A stretch of 64,000 bases of DNA, taken from Membranipora membranacea. Taxonomy: Eukaryota; Bryozoa; Gymnolaemata; Cheilostomatida; Membraniporidae. Every line of letters starts with the position of its first letter. The stretch's first letter is position 1. Positions 9,901 through 20,500 of the stretch are shown one piece after another. The position numbers and the translations under genes are program-made. The DNA lies in the NCBI GenBank assembly GCA_914767715.1, contig OU612073.1, positions 122,001-186,000 of the forward strand, in the 5' to 3' direction. The notes beneath the pieces are model-generated. The model did not search any database, had not been told where the DNA came from, and saw nothing but the letters and a program-made list of their open reading frames with translations.

Positions 9901-12324
9901 TACCTAGAATTTATTGCTTGGGATTTAGCAAACAGAAACGTAAAGATAATAACTCTCAACTGACGATGTTGCCATCTAAATACGATTTAGTGCTTGAATG
10001 CTTTTTGATTGAACTGATATATATAGGTGGTTCTCCAGGTTGTCTTATTTTTCTTTTTTTCGTATGATTTCCTCCTCTTGATAAGCAGAATTCTTGCTTT
10101 TTTCAGGAGTATGCTGTGATCTATCAAGCTGCCTGAGAAAAACTAATGGTACAGTGTGCAGAGCGGCGGTAGACTCCTGTGACAAGCCTGATGTCTGTGA
10201 TGGACATAATAATGACTGCCCTGATGAGAGGTTATGCATACGTAAGGATAATCATTCATCTGTACCATGAGAGTATAAATATAAATAATAATAAATTAAG
10301 CATGACTCTTAGGTGATTGTGTCTTTCAAAATTTACGGATATTTGACCTGATTTCTGTGCCAACTTGGTTCTCGGTAACCTTAAATATGAGAGCTGGGAA
10401 CCTTGTGCTCAGTAAAATTTATCCAACCTTCATCTTACATTCACATAACCTTCACCTAACCTAACCTTAAAAAAAGATCAATAAAACCTTCGCTTAGCGA
10501 TATCTCACCTTTAGCTAAACAATGAACTCCCTCTCATTGAACTAAAGCTTTATCAAACCTCTATCTAGCATTCATCTAGCCATGTTGCATAGAATCCTGC
10601 GCTGATCTCTGCGCAAATGAGTCTTACAGTTCCTAAGCCATTTGATTGGCTACCTGCTGATAAGCAAGCCAAGTTTATCAGTCATCTACAGTTCACCTAT
10701 CTTCCACATGAAAAGTTCACTTATCTTCCACATAAACTTCAAGTTACCTTCATCTGAGGCCCATATTACCTTCACTTGACCTTGATTCAACCTTCACTAA
10801 ACTAACCACCTTCTAACATCAATCCGATCTTCATAGAATCTTCATAGAATCTTCATACAACTTTCCAACCTTTGGACAATATTATAATCAATAGTATCCT
10901 AAGTCTTTACAAATATCTGATACTGCGTTAGAATCATTTCCTATAAAACATTTATATGTTGATAAAGATGGTGGATGGAATGGTTGGACACAATGGGGTG
11001 GATGTATGTGTCCTGGAAATTACAATAAGCGAGAGAGAGTGTGTGATAACCCACCAAAAAGTGGACGAGGCATGGACTGCGATGGCTCTGACACTGAATG
11101 GAAGGTCATTGCTTCATGTGGATGTACATCTAACACTACAACTGCTGACAATACCACAGAGGATACCACAAGGGCACCTGCTCCAACTGGCGAGGGGAGT
11201 TCTCCTGATGCAGCAGTGACTGTTGAAGCTAGACCTGATGAGACCACGAAGAATGTGGTGCTGAATCCTGAGTTGAAAGTGGGAGAAAATAAGAGCAATA
11301 AATCTACTAGCGTCGCTGTTCCTGTTCTAGTCTTCATAGTGAGTGGTTTAAGCCTTCTCTCACAGTATTCCCTCACAGTATTCTCTCACAGTATTCTCTC
11401 ACAGTATTCTCTCACAAGCCTTCTCTCACAGTATTCTCTCACAAGCCTGTTTCAGTAAAATAAAGATGAGTAGTGGTAAAAAATACTTCCTGACAAGTTT
11501 TATGAATATAATATAATATAATATAATATAATAATTGACAAATACACTTTACAACGACTACATGCAGGTAAAATTATAAATCATATTATTGTCTCGTCTC
11601 TTACATTCTGCGCATGCTCAGCTCTGGGCATGAGCTGATCTCTGTAAAATTGAGTCTCGGAATTCCGAAGCCATCTGATTCGCTACCTGCTCTGGTGACA
11701 TACTCCCCAAAGCGTGCGGATTTGTTATTAATAGTTATCCTCTCTTGTCATTATTAGCTGATTTTGATTGACAGTTTATGCAGGGGATATCCCATTTCCC
11801 CTTTCCAAAGTTGCAATCAGAATCCAAACTAAACTCATTGTTCTTGCACATGCGCACATTCAAGTCACGCATGATGCATACTTAGCCTTACGACACCTGC
11901 TTTGTGGTAATGATAGCCTAGTTTATCAGTGATCTACATGCCCAGTCAGATCACGGGAGTCAGTATGCGTCTCTTATTTTTACAGATACTGGCTGTGGGA
12001 GCCGCAAGTGGATTAGCCTATTATTACATGAATAGGTCCAAAAAGAAAATGAGCATCGTGACTGAGGCTAACCAACTAGAAAACACAAAGAAACCTGAAT
12101 ATGAGGCGCCCAGCAAATCTGCTCCTAGTGGGTCTGGTCCGAAGAGAGTTCCCGGGCAGATGACAAAGACCAAACGTGATAGATTACCTACTGCACCAAA
12201 GCAGCCAGAGGAGGATAAGCCGATCGAGTCCAAGAGGTCATCCAAGAGGTCATCCAAGAGGTCAACCAAGAAAAAAAAAAAGAGAGCACCAGATCAGAAT
12301 CCAGCCGAACCAATAAATGCATAA
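3958..12324 (+). CDS. ADAM-like membrane protein A, protease-dead, with TSP1 repeat
   Basis: Six exons: 3951-5164 (ATG 3958), 6210-6377, 9155-9235, 10107-10241, 10968-11338 and 11986-12324, phases 1,1,1,1,0, giving about 765 residues. Order: signal peptide (RFVFSLILIAPITCLL), prodomain, furin-like RQKRSR near residue 200, then a reprolysin-like domain (TLYLAVYLIADYEF ... CHCKDRQYARCM). Where ADAM proteases have HExxHxxGxxH this protein reads LATIRTITIVMGG, with no zinc ligands, so proteolysis is not expected. Exons 2-4 give CGNGYLDHG and a disintegrin-like module ending CDKPDVCDGHNNDCP. Exon 5 carries a TSP1 repeat with WNGWTQW, a Thr-rich stalk and most of the membrane helix; exon 6 completes it and adds a basic tail with SKRS repeats. 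The ADAM Cys-rich and EGF modules are absent. Inferred role: cell-surface adhesion or recognition. Confidence 0.8.
7062..7463. mobile_element. hAT-type MITE with 8-bp target duplication
   Basis: The ends are CAGGGGCGTATATT and, inverted, CAGTGGCGTATATT. Both sides are flanked by the exact 8-bp repeat GATAAGGC (7054-7061 and 7464-7471), as expected for hAT insertion. It sits inside the reverse-transcriptase relic, so it came later. It holds a GC-rich stretch near 7120-7180 and a tRNA-like segment on the minus strand, but no transposase. Confidence 0.85.
7338..7425 (-). other. tRNA-like segment inside the MITE
   Basis: On the minus strand an A-box-like TAGCTCAGTGTGTAGAGCG is followed about 35 bases later by a B-box-like GGTTTGAATCC. 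The middle is too long for a plain anticodon arm. This is best read as a tRNA-derived SINE head, or a tRNA pseudogene captured by the MITE, rather than a working tRNA gene. Confidence 0.5.
9217..9771 (+). repeat. 37-bp minisatellite repeating the exon 3 / intron 3 splice donor of gene A
   Basis: Starting inside exon 3 (GGCATGCAGTGTGCAC at 9217), a unit of exactly 37 bp recurs about 15 times, at 9217, 9254, 9291, 9328 and on to 9735. Each unit holds the last 15-20 bases of the exon and the donor G|GTAAGTAAG; about 11 units keep GTAAGT. Because 37 is not a multiple of 3, three long antisense open frames arise as artefacts. Reading through the true donor meets TAA at once, so retained units would not lengthen the protein. 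Confidence 0.95.
10576..10760. repeat. Old degenerate copy related to the 364-bp element (gene A intron 4)
   Basis: It shares GCTGATCTCTGC, AAATGAGTCTT, GATTGGCTACCTGCT and GTTTATCAGT.ATCTACA with the young 364-bp elements but has lost both ends. A matching relic lies in the same intron of gene B (about 26435-26770), and a trace in C (about 63145-63180), so it was present before the genes duplicated. Confidence 0.6.
11357..11456 (+). repeat. 13-bp minisatellite just after exon 5 of gene A
   Basis: About seven units of CTCTCACAGTATT begin 18 bases past the exon 5 donor. Each unit ends its pyrimidine run with CACAG and so looks like a short 3' splice site. Genes B and C lack this expansion. 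Confidence 0.85.
11604..11967. mobile_element. 364-bp non-autonomous element, copy 1, 9-bp target duplication
   Basis: It begins CATTCTGCGCATGCTC and ends GAGTCAGTATG, giving short imperfect inverted ends (CATTCTG / CATACTG). It is flanked by CGTCTCTTA at 11595-11603 and 11968-11976, an exact 9-bp duplication. Gene B has the empty site: its intron 5 reads straight through CGTCTCTTATTATT. The insertion lies 18 bases before exon 6 of gene A, so part of the acceptor region now follows the transposon. Confidence 0.9.
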
Positions 12325-12435
12325 GAATAACCACTTCAATTATTTCAGCCAGTTGCCTCATGGCATCTTTCTATCTATATATGCACATATTGCTATAAAC
12401 ATGTAATGTATTCATGTAGTGTAGTTCATGTAGTT

Positions 12436-13855
12436 GCTAAATCTGAGCTTTATTGCTACCTTGACGAGGCAACACGATGTACCAGCACTGTCCGGCTCAT
12501 CGGTCTGAAGAATTAGATACACACTCATAAACAACCCTTACCATATCAAACTTATCATTTATATCTACAATTGATTCCTGACATGATCTGCCAAAACCTT
12601 TCGATTCTCAGGATCTTATCTCCCATATTATCTTCAAATGTTTTGTTTTACGTCATGAAATCAAATATCCTTGCTATATATCTGAGCTTTATGCTTTATC
12701 TTGCTACCTTGGCGAGAAAACACAATTGTACCTGTACAGTCGGGCTCATCGGTTTGAAGTATTAGATACACACTCATAAACAACCTTTACCATATCAAAC
12801 TTATCATTTGTAACTGCACAATTATTGATTCCTGACATGATCTGCCAAAACCTCTCAATAATCAGGATCTCAATTCCTGTATTTTATTTAAATGTTTTAT
12901 TTTAAGTTATGAAACCAAATATATGTTGCTATATATCATACATATTATATTATGAACTTTATTAACCACCGATTAATGCATGAAGCAAATAAGACCATGT
13001 GAAAAGAAAAAATAAAAGAAATTAAATATATATACTAAAAAGCATATATATACGGCAGTTTCGGCACTGAAATCAAACATTAATCTAATAAATTTTATAT
13101 AAAAACCAGATCCTCAACGATCCTAACAGTCATAAGGATGAAATGATTGAGCCCAGGAGAAGTTTGTTCCCCCTGTGCAAGTAGCTAAAGGCAAGGAGAT
13201 GCAACATATATATGAGCTTTATTGCTACCTTGACGAGGCAACACGATGTACTAGCACTGTCCTGCTCATCGGTTTGAAGAACCAGTTACGCTCTCACAAC
13301 AAACCGTCACCATATCAAACTTTCTTCCTGACATGATCTGCCAAAACCTTTCGATTCTCAGGGTCTTAACTTCCATATTTTGTTCAATTGTTTTGTTTTA
13401 CGTCATGAAACCAAATATCCTCGCTATATATCTGAGCTTTATTGCTACCTTGACGAGGCAACACGATGTACCAGCACTGTCCTGCTCATCGGTTTGAAGA
13501 ATTAGGTACACACTCATAAACAACCTTTACCATATCAAACTTATCATTTATATCTACATAATTATTGAGTCCTGACATGATCTGCCAAAACCTTTCGATT
13601 CTCAGGATCTTACCTCCCATATTATCTTTAAATTCTTTGTTTTACGTTATGAAACCAAATATATATTGCTATATCATAAACCTAAAAAGCATATATAAAC
13701 GGGGAATTTCGGCACTGAAATCAAACATTAATCTAATAAATTTAATATAAAAAACAGATCCTCAACGATCCTAACAGTCATTAGGATGAAATGATTGAGC
13801 CCAGGAAAAGTTTGTTCCCCCTGTGCAAGGAGCTAAAGGCAAGGAGATGCAACAG
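12436..13855. repeat. Compound tandem repeat downstream of gene A
   Basis: Four copies of a unit of about 240 bp start near 12436, 12684, 13213 and 13431. Hallmarks are GAGCTTTATTGCTACCTTGA, CACTGTCC.GCTCATCGGT and CCTGACATGATCTGCCAAAA. After the second and fourth copies comes a second module of about 170 bp (13040-13210 and 13685-13855; GGATGAAATGATTGAGCCCA). The higher unit is thus 240+240+170, present twice. A fifth copy lies after gene B at 28037. No coding potential. Confidence 0.85.
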
Positions 13856-14047
13856 CCTTATATTTACAAATCAATTTTGTCTCACTGGCAGAGAGTTATC
13901 ACCTCCTATCAAATAGTAATTCCTCTCCAACAACCAATAGGATGTCAGCAATCTAGGTCAATACCTGACTTTTCATATGCAGGCTGAAAAGTCCATTTTT
14001 ATTGGTTGCAGGTGAAAATACCAAATCTAAATTCCCTATAGAGTTTG

Positions 14048-14372
14048 CATTCTGCGCATGCTCAGCTCTGGGCATGAGCTGATCTCTGAAAAATTGAGTC
14101 TCGGAATTCGGAAGCCATCTGATTGGCTCCCTGCTCTTGTGACATACTCCCCAAAGGTTGTGGATTTGTTATTAAAAGTTGCAGGGGCTATCTGATTCTC
14201 CCCGACCAAATATGCTATCAGAACCCAGACTAAACGCATTGTTCTTGCACATGCGCAAATCAAACTCACGCATGATGTATACTTAGCCTTACGACATCTC
14301 CTTTGTGGTAATAATAGCCTAGTTTATCAGTGATCTACATGCCCAGTCAGATCCAGTCAGAGAGTCAGTATG
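14048..14372. mobile_element. Same non-autonomous element, copy 2 (325 bp)
   Basis: The ends match copy 1, with an internal deletion of about 40 bp. The exact 9-bp duplication is TAGAGTTTG at 14039-14047 and 14373-14381. It lies between genes A and B. Confidence 0.9.
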
Positions 14373-14663
14373 TAGAGTTTGAAGAAAAATATATTACCAC
14401 ACTTGGGCTTCTGAGTACTTAGCAGAAATAAAAGCACTTCCATCAATGAGTCACTGAATAATCTAGCCTAATCATTTCACATTGATTTGCTATGTTTAAA
14501 TGTCATCTATTCATAATATTCATACAACTGAAGACCACCATCATACTGTGTCACTGTTCTAAGAGCAATTAAGCCAGTAGTAATAAACATGGTAAGAGAT
14601 TTTAATGAATTGAAGATATTTTTAATGATCCACTATCTTGGAGCTATTCTTTCTAATGGGATT

Positions 14664-15130
14664 ATAATTTATTTATTTATTTATTGAGGTTTTCTAAAAG
14701 TTTATAATGTACTGGTTGTGCTCAAAAGCCATATTGTTGGGTCAATAGATTCCTCTACATTATATTCAGCTGTACATTTGGGTTGCGAAACATAATTATT
14801 CAATGGTAAACTGTAATTATAAACTACATCTCAAGCATTAGCTTAAACTTTTTTATGAGACAACATTCATATAGCCTCATTTCCACGTTACAATTTATGA
14901 TGGGGAGATACTGTGGCACACTGCAATATTTTCGGAAAGACAAAGAGGCTCTCTTTGTTGCATCTCCTTCTCTTTTACTCATTGCTCTGCTGTGGCGGAG
15001 TGCTAATCTCAAAGTTGGGTATCGGTCTATTGGGTATCGGTTTTTGGGTATATCTCAGCGTTTACAGAAGAACAAACTTGTTCTTGGGTAAGCCTGAGTG
15101 TAATAACAACATACAGCGATATCTCAAAGT
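14664..15130 (-). repeat. LINE 3' tail with (AAAT)n, minus-strand sense
   Basis: ATTTATTTATTTATTGAGGT followed by TTTCTAAAAGTTTAT recurs at 55961-56000, and a related form near 47030 closes a LINE with readable reverse transcriptase. In minus-strand sense these are CTCAATAAATAAAT tails. The sequence to the right, up to about 15130, holds only small open frames without known motifs. Confidence 0.5.
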
Positions 15131-15514
15131 GTAGTAGTCATTAAAGCAGATGCTACACTTATATTTTATTGCTTACATCAAGCTTTGTAAGAATTCAAAA
15201 TAAGAGTTGAAGGTCAACTTCTCCTTGAAAGTTGACTTCTCCTGATATTGGTTCATTCACAGTTGGACTTCTCAGATCAAAAGTCAATCAGAAGAGATCA
15301 ATTTGAGAGTGAGCATCTGCTTAAGCTGTTGTCAGACCACTCTCTCAGTGTGATATGTAAACTTCCATATCACATCACCCTAATGCTATAATTTTTTCTA
15401 ATTTGTCTTGGGAACTTGTCCCTCCCTGTCCTTCTGCATGACAACATTGCACAAACCTAGATGCCTGTTGCTGTCCATCTTGGGATGCCGTGCATCCAAT
15501 GAACTCCATTTCAG

Positions 15515-15770
15515 TTCATTGTAGGTTGTCTTAACAAGCTTTGTTCGGTGGGGGGGGGGGGGACCAAGCTTATCACACTTATCAATTTGTATGGGAAAAC
15601 GAATACTCCGCTTTCCTATACAAATTGATCAGTGTGATAAAGAAGTTATCTACCAAATTGCAAGAGAAGACAATATTTAATATCGGCTGCTCGACATCGA
15701 GCAGTACAAGAGTTGACAAGCTTTGTTCCCCCCACCGATCAAAGCTCGTTAAGACAGGCTAAGTTCATTG
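15515..15770. mobile_element. Foldback MITE with nested inverted repeats
   Basis: The outer arms are inverted: GTTGTCTTAACAAGCTTTGT plus TCGGTGGGGG on the left against CCCCCCACCGATCAAAGCTCGTTAAGACA on the right in segments. Inner arms also pair: TTATCACACTTATCAATTTG and TACAAATTGATCAGTGTGAT. A G-run of about 14 bases separates them. No transposase. Spacer 15771-16984 holds no gene that can be supported; the 75-residue frame at 16564-16791 has no known motif. Confidence 0.65.
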
Positions 15771-16984
15771 GTGCATCCATGTTTGACTGTTGAGTATTGA
15801 GTAGGCAGACCTCATGTTCTGCCTGCCAATCAAAAACATTTGTCTGTCTCTCCAAGTCCTTCCATCCAACAAACTGCGCCTTGAACATGCTCAGAAACTA
15901 GCAGTCTGATGGGACACCAGTCTATCTGACACAAGGACATAACTGTAAATCTTAACCCAGCACTTACCATGACATTAGCATTTCTTGCAATTCTGATTAT
16001 ATACCAAGTTTGCTGATCCTCTTGTACAGTTTTTTCACATTAATAGATGATATTTATTAATCAGACTGTGCAGAATGATATGCTGAACAATTTGAAAACG
16101 GAGGAAAATTTGGTGTGAAATTGGTTGCGAAACACATTTCAATTTGATCGATTCAATAGGTCTGAAATTTGAAAGGGTACCTCCATAATTCTTGAGGTAT
16201 AGCATACTAAGTTCTCATGGATATGCAGCGGCTTTGCAAAGCGTGCTTGGGAAAGTGATTTTTTATTCGCGGTCATCAATTTTGTAGCTCGCAAGCCTGT
16301 ATTTTTAAGGAAGGCATGGAGGCACTCACGCCACTAGAAAGCTAAATGAAGTGGCCTACAAACATGATAATTGGAGAACATATGACAGATCCGATTTTAG
16401 ATGCTCCGATGGTATTTCCATTGTTAATTTATATTGTTGCTTACCGTAACCATGGAAATCGTGCCTGTATTCCAAGTCTCAAGTAGGGTCGATAAGCATC
16501 TCAGACTAATCTTTTTGAGAATTTATCTAAAGGTTGACTAGCTGTGTATCCTTGTATTGAAACATGGCAAATATAGATGCTTTATATAAGTGTCCCGTCA
16601 ACAATTCAGATCACGTGTTAGATTTTCTCTTAAAGTTTTTTCAATTGTGTGAATTGGAAAATCCAAGAAAGAAGAAATGTCTGGCCAAACTATCAAGGAT
16701 ACCTTATAGTTTGTTAGTAAAAAATTGGCCGGCTTTTTCTGTCCTGTTAGCTTATATTTCACTGTCAGAGACCAGGATCACAACCTGTTAGTCTCTTCTT
16801 GTAGAGACATTATAATATGGTAAACCAATCAATTCTCCAAACACTAAACGTTAGCATTTTTTTTCTGTTTTTTTCCCTAAACTTTGGCCGTTATGGAAAA
16901 CATCTGTCCAGAATGATACTGTCTGCCAAATAAAATAGTGTATATATATATATATATCAGCAAAGATGGTTGATATTTTTTGTG

Positions 16985-17165
16985 TGTGAGATGAGCATTG
17001 GCAATCATGACATGTCTTTCTTTGTGAAATGAATGTATGTAGTGTGTATGGATCATTGTTAGACCTTCTGTTTGTTTAGTTAGCTGCTCGACTAGTCAAG
17101 TTCAGTGGTCTGAGTCCTGCTCAAACCGGATCAATGACATCTCAGTGATTGGTGAGAAGTCTTAC
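16985..17165 (+). promoter_or_regulatory. Conserved upstream block / 5' non-coding exon of gene B
   Basis: Near copy of the block before gene A, with the same GATTG|GTGAGAAG donor. A (TA)n run lies just upstream at about 16938-16956. A second conserved stretch (GTCTACAGGATGAAAGACCC) directly precedes the coding exon in A and B, with a diverged form in C. Confidence 0.55.
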
Positions 17166-17581
17166 TAACTGTGCAGAAATTATCAATCATAGTCAATTAT
17201 ATTCTTTATTATTGCCGATCAAAGTCAATGACAAATAAAGACCATGCATAAATAAATAAATAAAAACGAAGCAGTCAGGTTCTTTATGTTTGTTTTTCAA
17301 GTATTTTAGATGAATTAAATTAAACTTCAACTGACTGTAGAGAAGAAATGACCTGTTTAGTTAGTACTGGTCATCAAGTCAATGTGTGAGCTGACAGTTG
17401 TTGATGACTTAACTAAATGTTCTTCACTGATTTGATTTAATCTTGAAATGCCAGGCCTAAAAAATTGTCATCAATTAGTAATCGAATAATTTGTAGAGTA
17501 GAATGTCTACAGGATGAAAGACCCTCAATCACTATTGCATACGTAATAATCAATTTGTTACTGTTTATTTACAGTGAGAGG

Positions 17582-20500
17582 ATGACTCAAATATCAGTGA
17601 GATTTGTGTTCTCCTTGATCCTGATAGCCTCTATCACATGTCTCCTACCAGTAATTCAGCATTTCATTCCATCAGAAGATAGCTGGTCAGAGGTCAAAGT
17701 TCAACTGAGTATCCTGTCACTTAACTACACATCAGATATCTCTTCAGGAGCTGATATCCTCGACCTCAGAGAAAAGTTGAGAGGAATATTTGATCAGCAT
17801 GATACGACAGTTATACTAAAAGTCGCCGGGGAACCAAAAATGAAACTGGTTAATTCTGCAGCGTGGCTCGATCCTCACTTTTTCTTTCAGAGAATGGGTG
17901 AGGGAGGACAAGCATTGAACCAGATGAATGTTAATCAGTCGTCAAACTACCACCCGCTATGTGTGTATGAGACTGTAGAGAGAAAGCTATCCGGTGTATT
18001 TGATCTCTGCACAGGTATCAAAGGATACTTTGTCTATAATAGAACTCGGGTCTCAATAAAAACTGACCTCGAACATGACGGAGAAGTCAAGCATAAGGTT
18101 TCTAGAAAAAGTGCAGGAAGCACAAATGAGATGCTGAATACTCCCATTGATATCGGTGGAAGCATGCGAGAACCTCCATTGCGCCAGAAGCGCTCACGCG
18201 AAACACTGTACATGGCCGTATACCTGATTGCTGACTATGAATTCTTTCACAGTGTTTGTAATTCGAATATTATTGATTGTGTGGAAGTGTTCTACAAAGT
18301 TATGAGGCCGGTTTGTTTGGCTTTTAAACGAAAATTTGATCTTCAGATTTACATCTTAGGCCTTGAGTTCTGGTCAGAGGGGAACCAAGTTGACGAGTTA
18401 CCAAATAGTAGAAACTACAGAAACTGGACAGAATTTGTCAAAGAAACAGATGCAGTGCTCGACTATGTGAGAGGAAAACTCGTGCCTTTCGATCTTATTC
18501 TTATGTATTCAAACAGTAAATATGTATCTGTCATTCGTAAATTTGGAACTTGGAAAAATCACGCAGAAACCCATTACCTCTGCAATCGTGGTGGTACTAT
18601 AAGCTGGATTGACGACCAAGATAATAAATCACGTCTATCACTGGCGACTGTTAGAACAATAACAAGATCACTGCATGGTAGATCCATCAGGAATAATATA
18701 TGGTTTAACGAGGATGACAAAAAATTTAATGCAGATAGATGTCACTGCAAGGACAGAAGATATGCAAGATGCATGATGAGTCGTGAGTATTATCTGTGTT
18801 ATAAGTATTGTGTGTCTTATGTGTATTCTGGCAGCTAGTTCTGCAGCTAGTTCTGCTACATTTGTACACTTAAACAGTTCATAACTCTTCTGGGTAAAAA
18901 TTATGTATAGTATTCGGAAATGTCCCCCCCCCCCTTCCTGTCTAAGAAGTTTTTTAAATAAAGTATTTTATTGAAAAACCGGCTCTAAATACTAAAATTA
19001 CTGACTTTTTTCCATAGAAGCTAAAAAGAAGAAGAGGTAGCTTATTCGTCTTGTGCAGCACTATTCTAGGCATAAAATAACTCATAGATAAGAAAAGAGG
19101 ATAATTTCTAACACTATACATAATTTTTACCCAAAATCAATATAAATTCTTCCAGTGTAAAAATATTACATATCTACTGCAGGACTAGCTGCAGAATTTA
19201 TATTACTTTGGTCTTTCTGTAGACTTAAATTGCACGGGGGCCAAAATGGAATTACATTTTGGATTGTGGACAGTAAATCAATGATTAGTGCTTCTACACC
19301 TTCCAATGTCGTTACACTGCCCACAATTAGATGCCTCAATGCCAATGATTCATAAAGTGTCCTGTCTAGGTTTATTATTAAGTCTATGGAACCAGCCCAA
19401 TACGCTTGATGAGATGAGAACGGAAGACAACTTTTAAACACATACACAACAGTCGTCATACAAGTATCCCTAAAAACATGGTAACAACAAAATGCAAGCT
19501 CGGGTTGAAAAGTTGCAGTTTACCACTTCCCTCCTGTTCAAAATGTGTTTTTCATAGTCATCCTGATTGAACTAAGAAATCAAAGCATTGATATGAGAAT
19601 GAATGTCCTTAGTCTCAATCAAGTCTTTTCTACTTTTTATATTTCATAAAAAGTTCTTTGTCATTCTTTTTGAAGCTGATGATCAAGATGTTGTTGAATA
19701 TGCTATGACTCTTTACGATTGGGGAAAGTGTAACATTGCACTGGTGGAGGAGAGACTAAACAGTGTACACAATTGGTGTTTCAAAGACCATCCTGGATAT
19801 GACCCCGGCTGGGCTAGATGTGGTAATGGAAACTTAGACTTTGGTGAGATTTAACAGGTCATACACATTAAGTTTCCTGTTGCTAAATTTGGGTCTTAAG
19901 CTGAATCCCTCCTCTGAAATATGAATTGTAAGCAACACACAGGTACACTCACATTTAATAGTCAAGGTTTTGTTGAATTGTAAAAGAACTTAACTCCAGA
20001 TAACAAAGACTGACTATACTATCACAAAAATAGCCTCAAACTTCTGATTAAAGTATATAACCAAGCAGGGTAACAACCAGGTTGTGTGATTTGGATCTCA
20101 TTGTCAAATGGCTTATCATCTATCTTTTTTTTGTTTTCCTAAGGTTTTTCTTGGAACGGTTACTACAGGGTTCTCAACCAAACTGTAAGTGAAATCCGAG
20201 TAGTGTTTTCTGTGGCTCGTGACTTGCCTTAGGCGCGTCATCGGCGCGTAGCGCCGGCGGGGAGGGTCTGGGAGGACGCAGGGCCCTCCCAGCAGGGGGG
20301 TGTGGGGGAACCCCCCACGAAAAATTTTGTAAAATAAGCTGTGTAAATGGTATGTTTTAGGGCAATTTTACAAATATTTTCTTCAAATTTTAGTACCAAA
20401 TTAAATCCTAATGCCAATGCCGCCAGAGCAAATACAGTTGCTTTGGGGCAAAAACAAGCCGATTCAAGGGGGTATTCAAGGCAATGTGGTTTTCATAGAT

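Noticed and set aside
16564-16791. 75-codon open frame between A and B
   Set aside because: No domain, splice context or paralogous copy; the length is within chance for this base composition.
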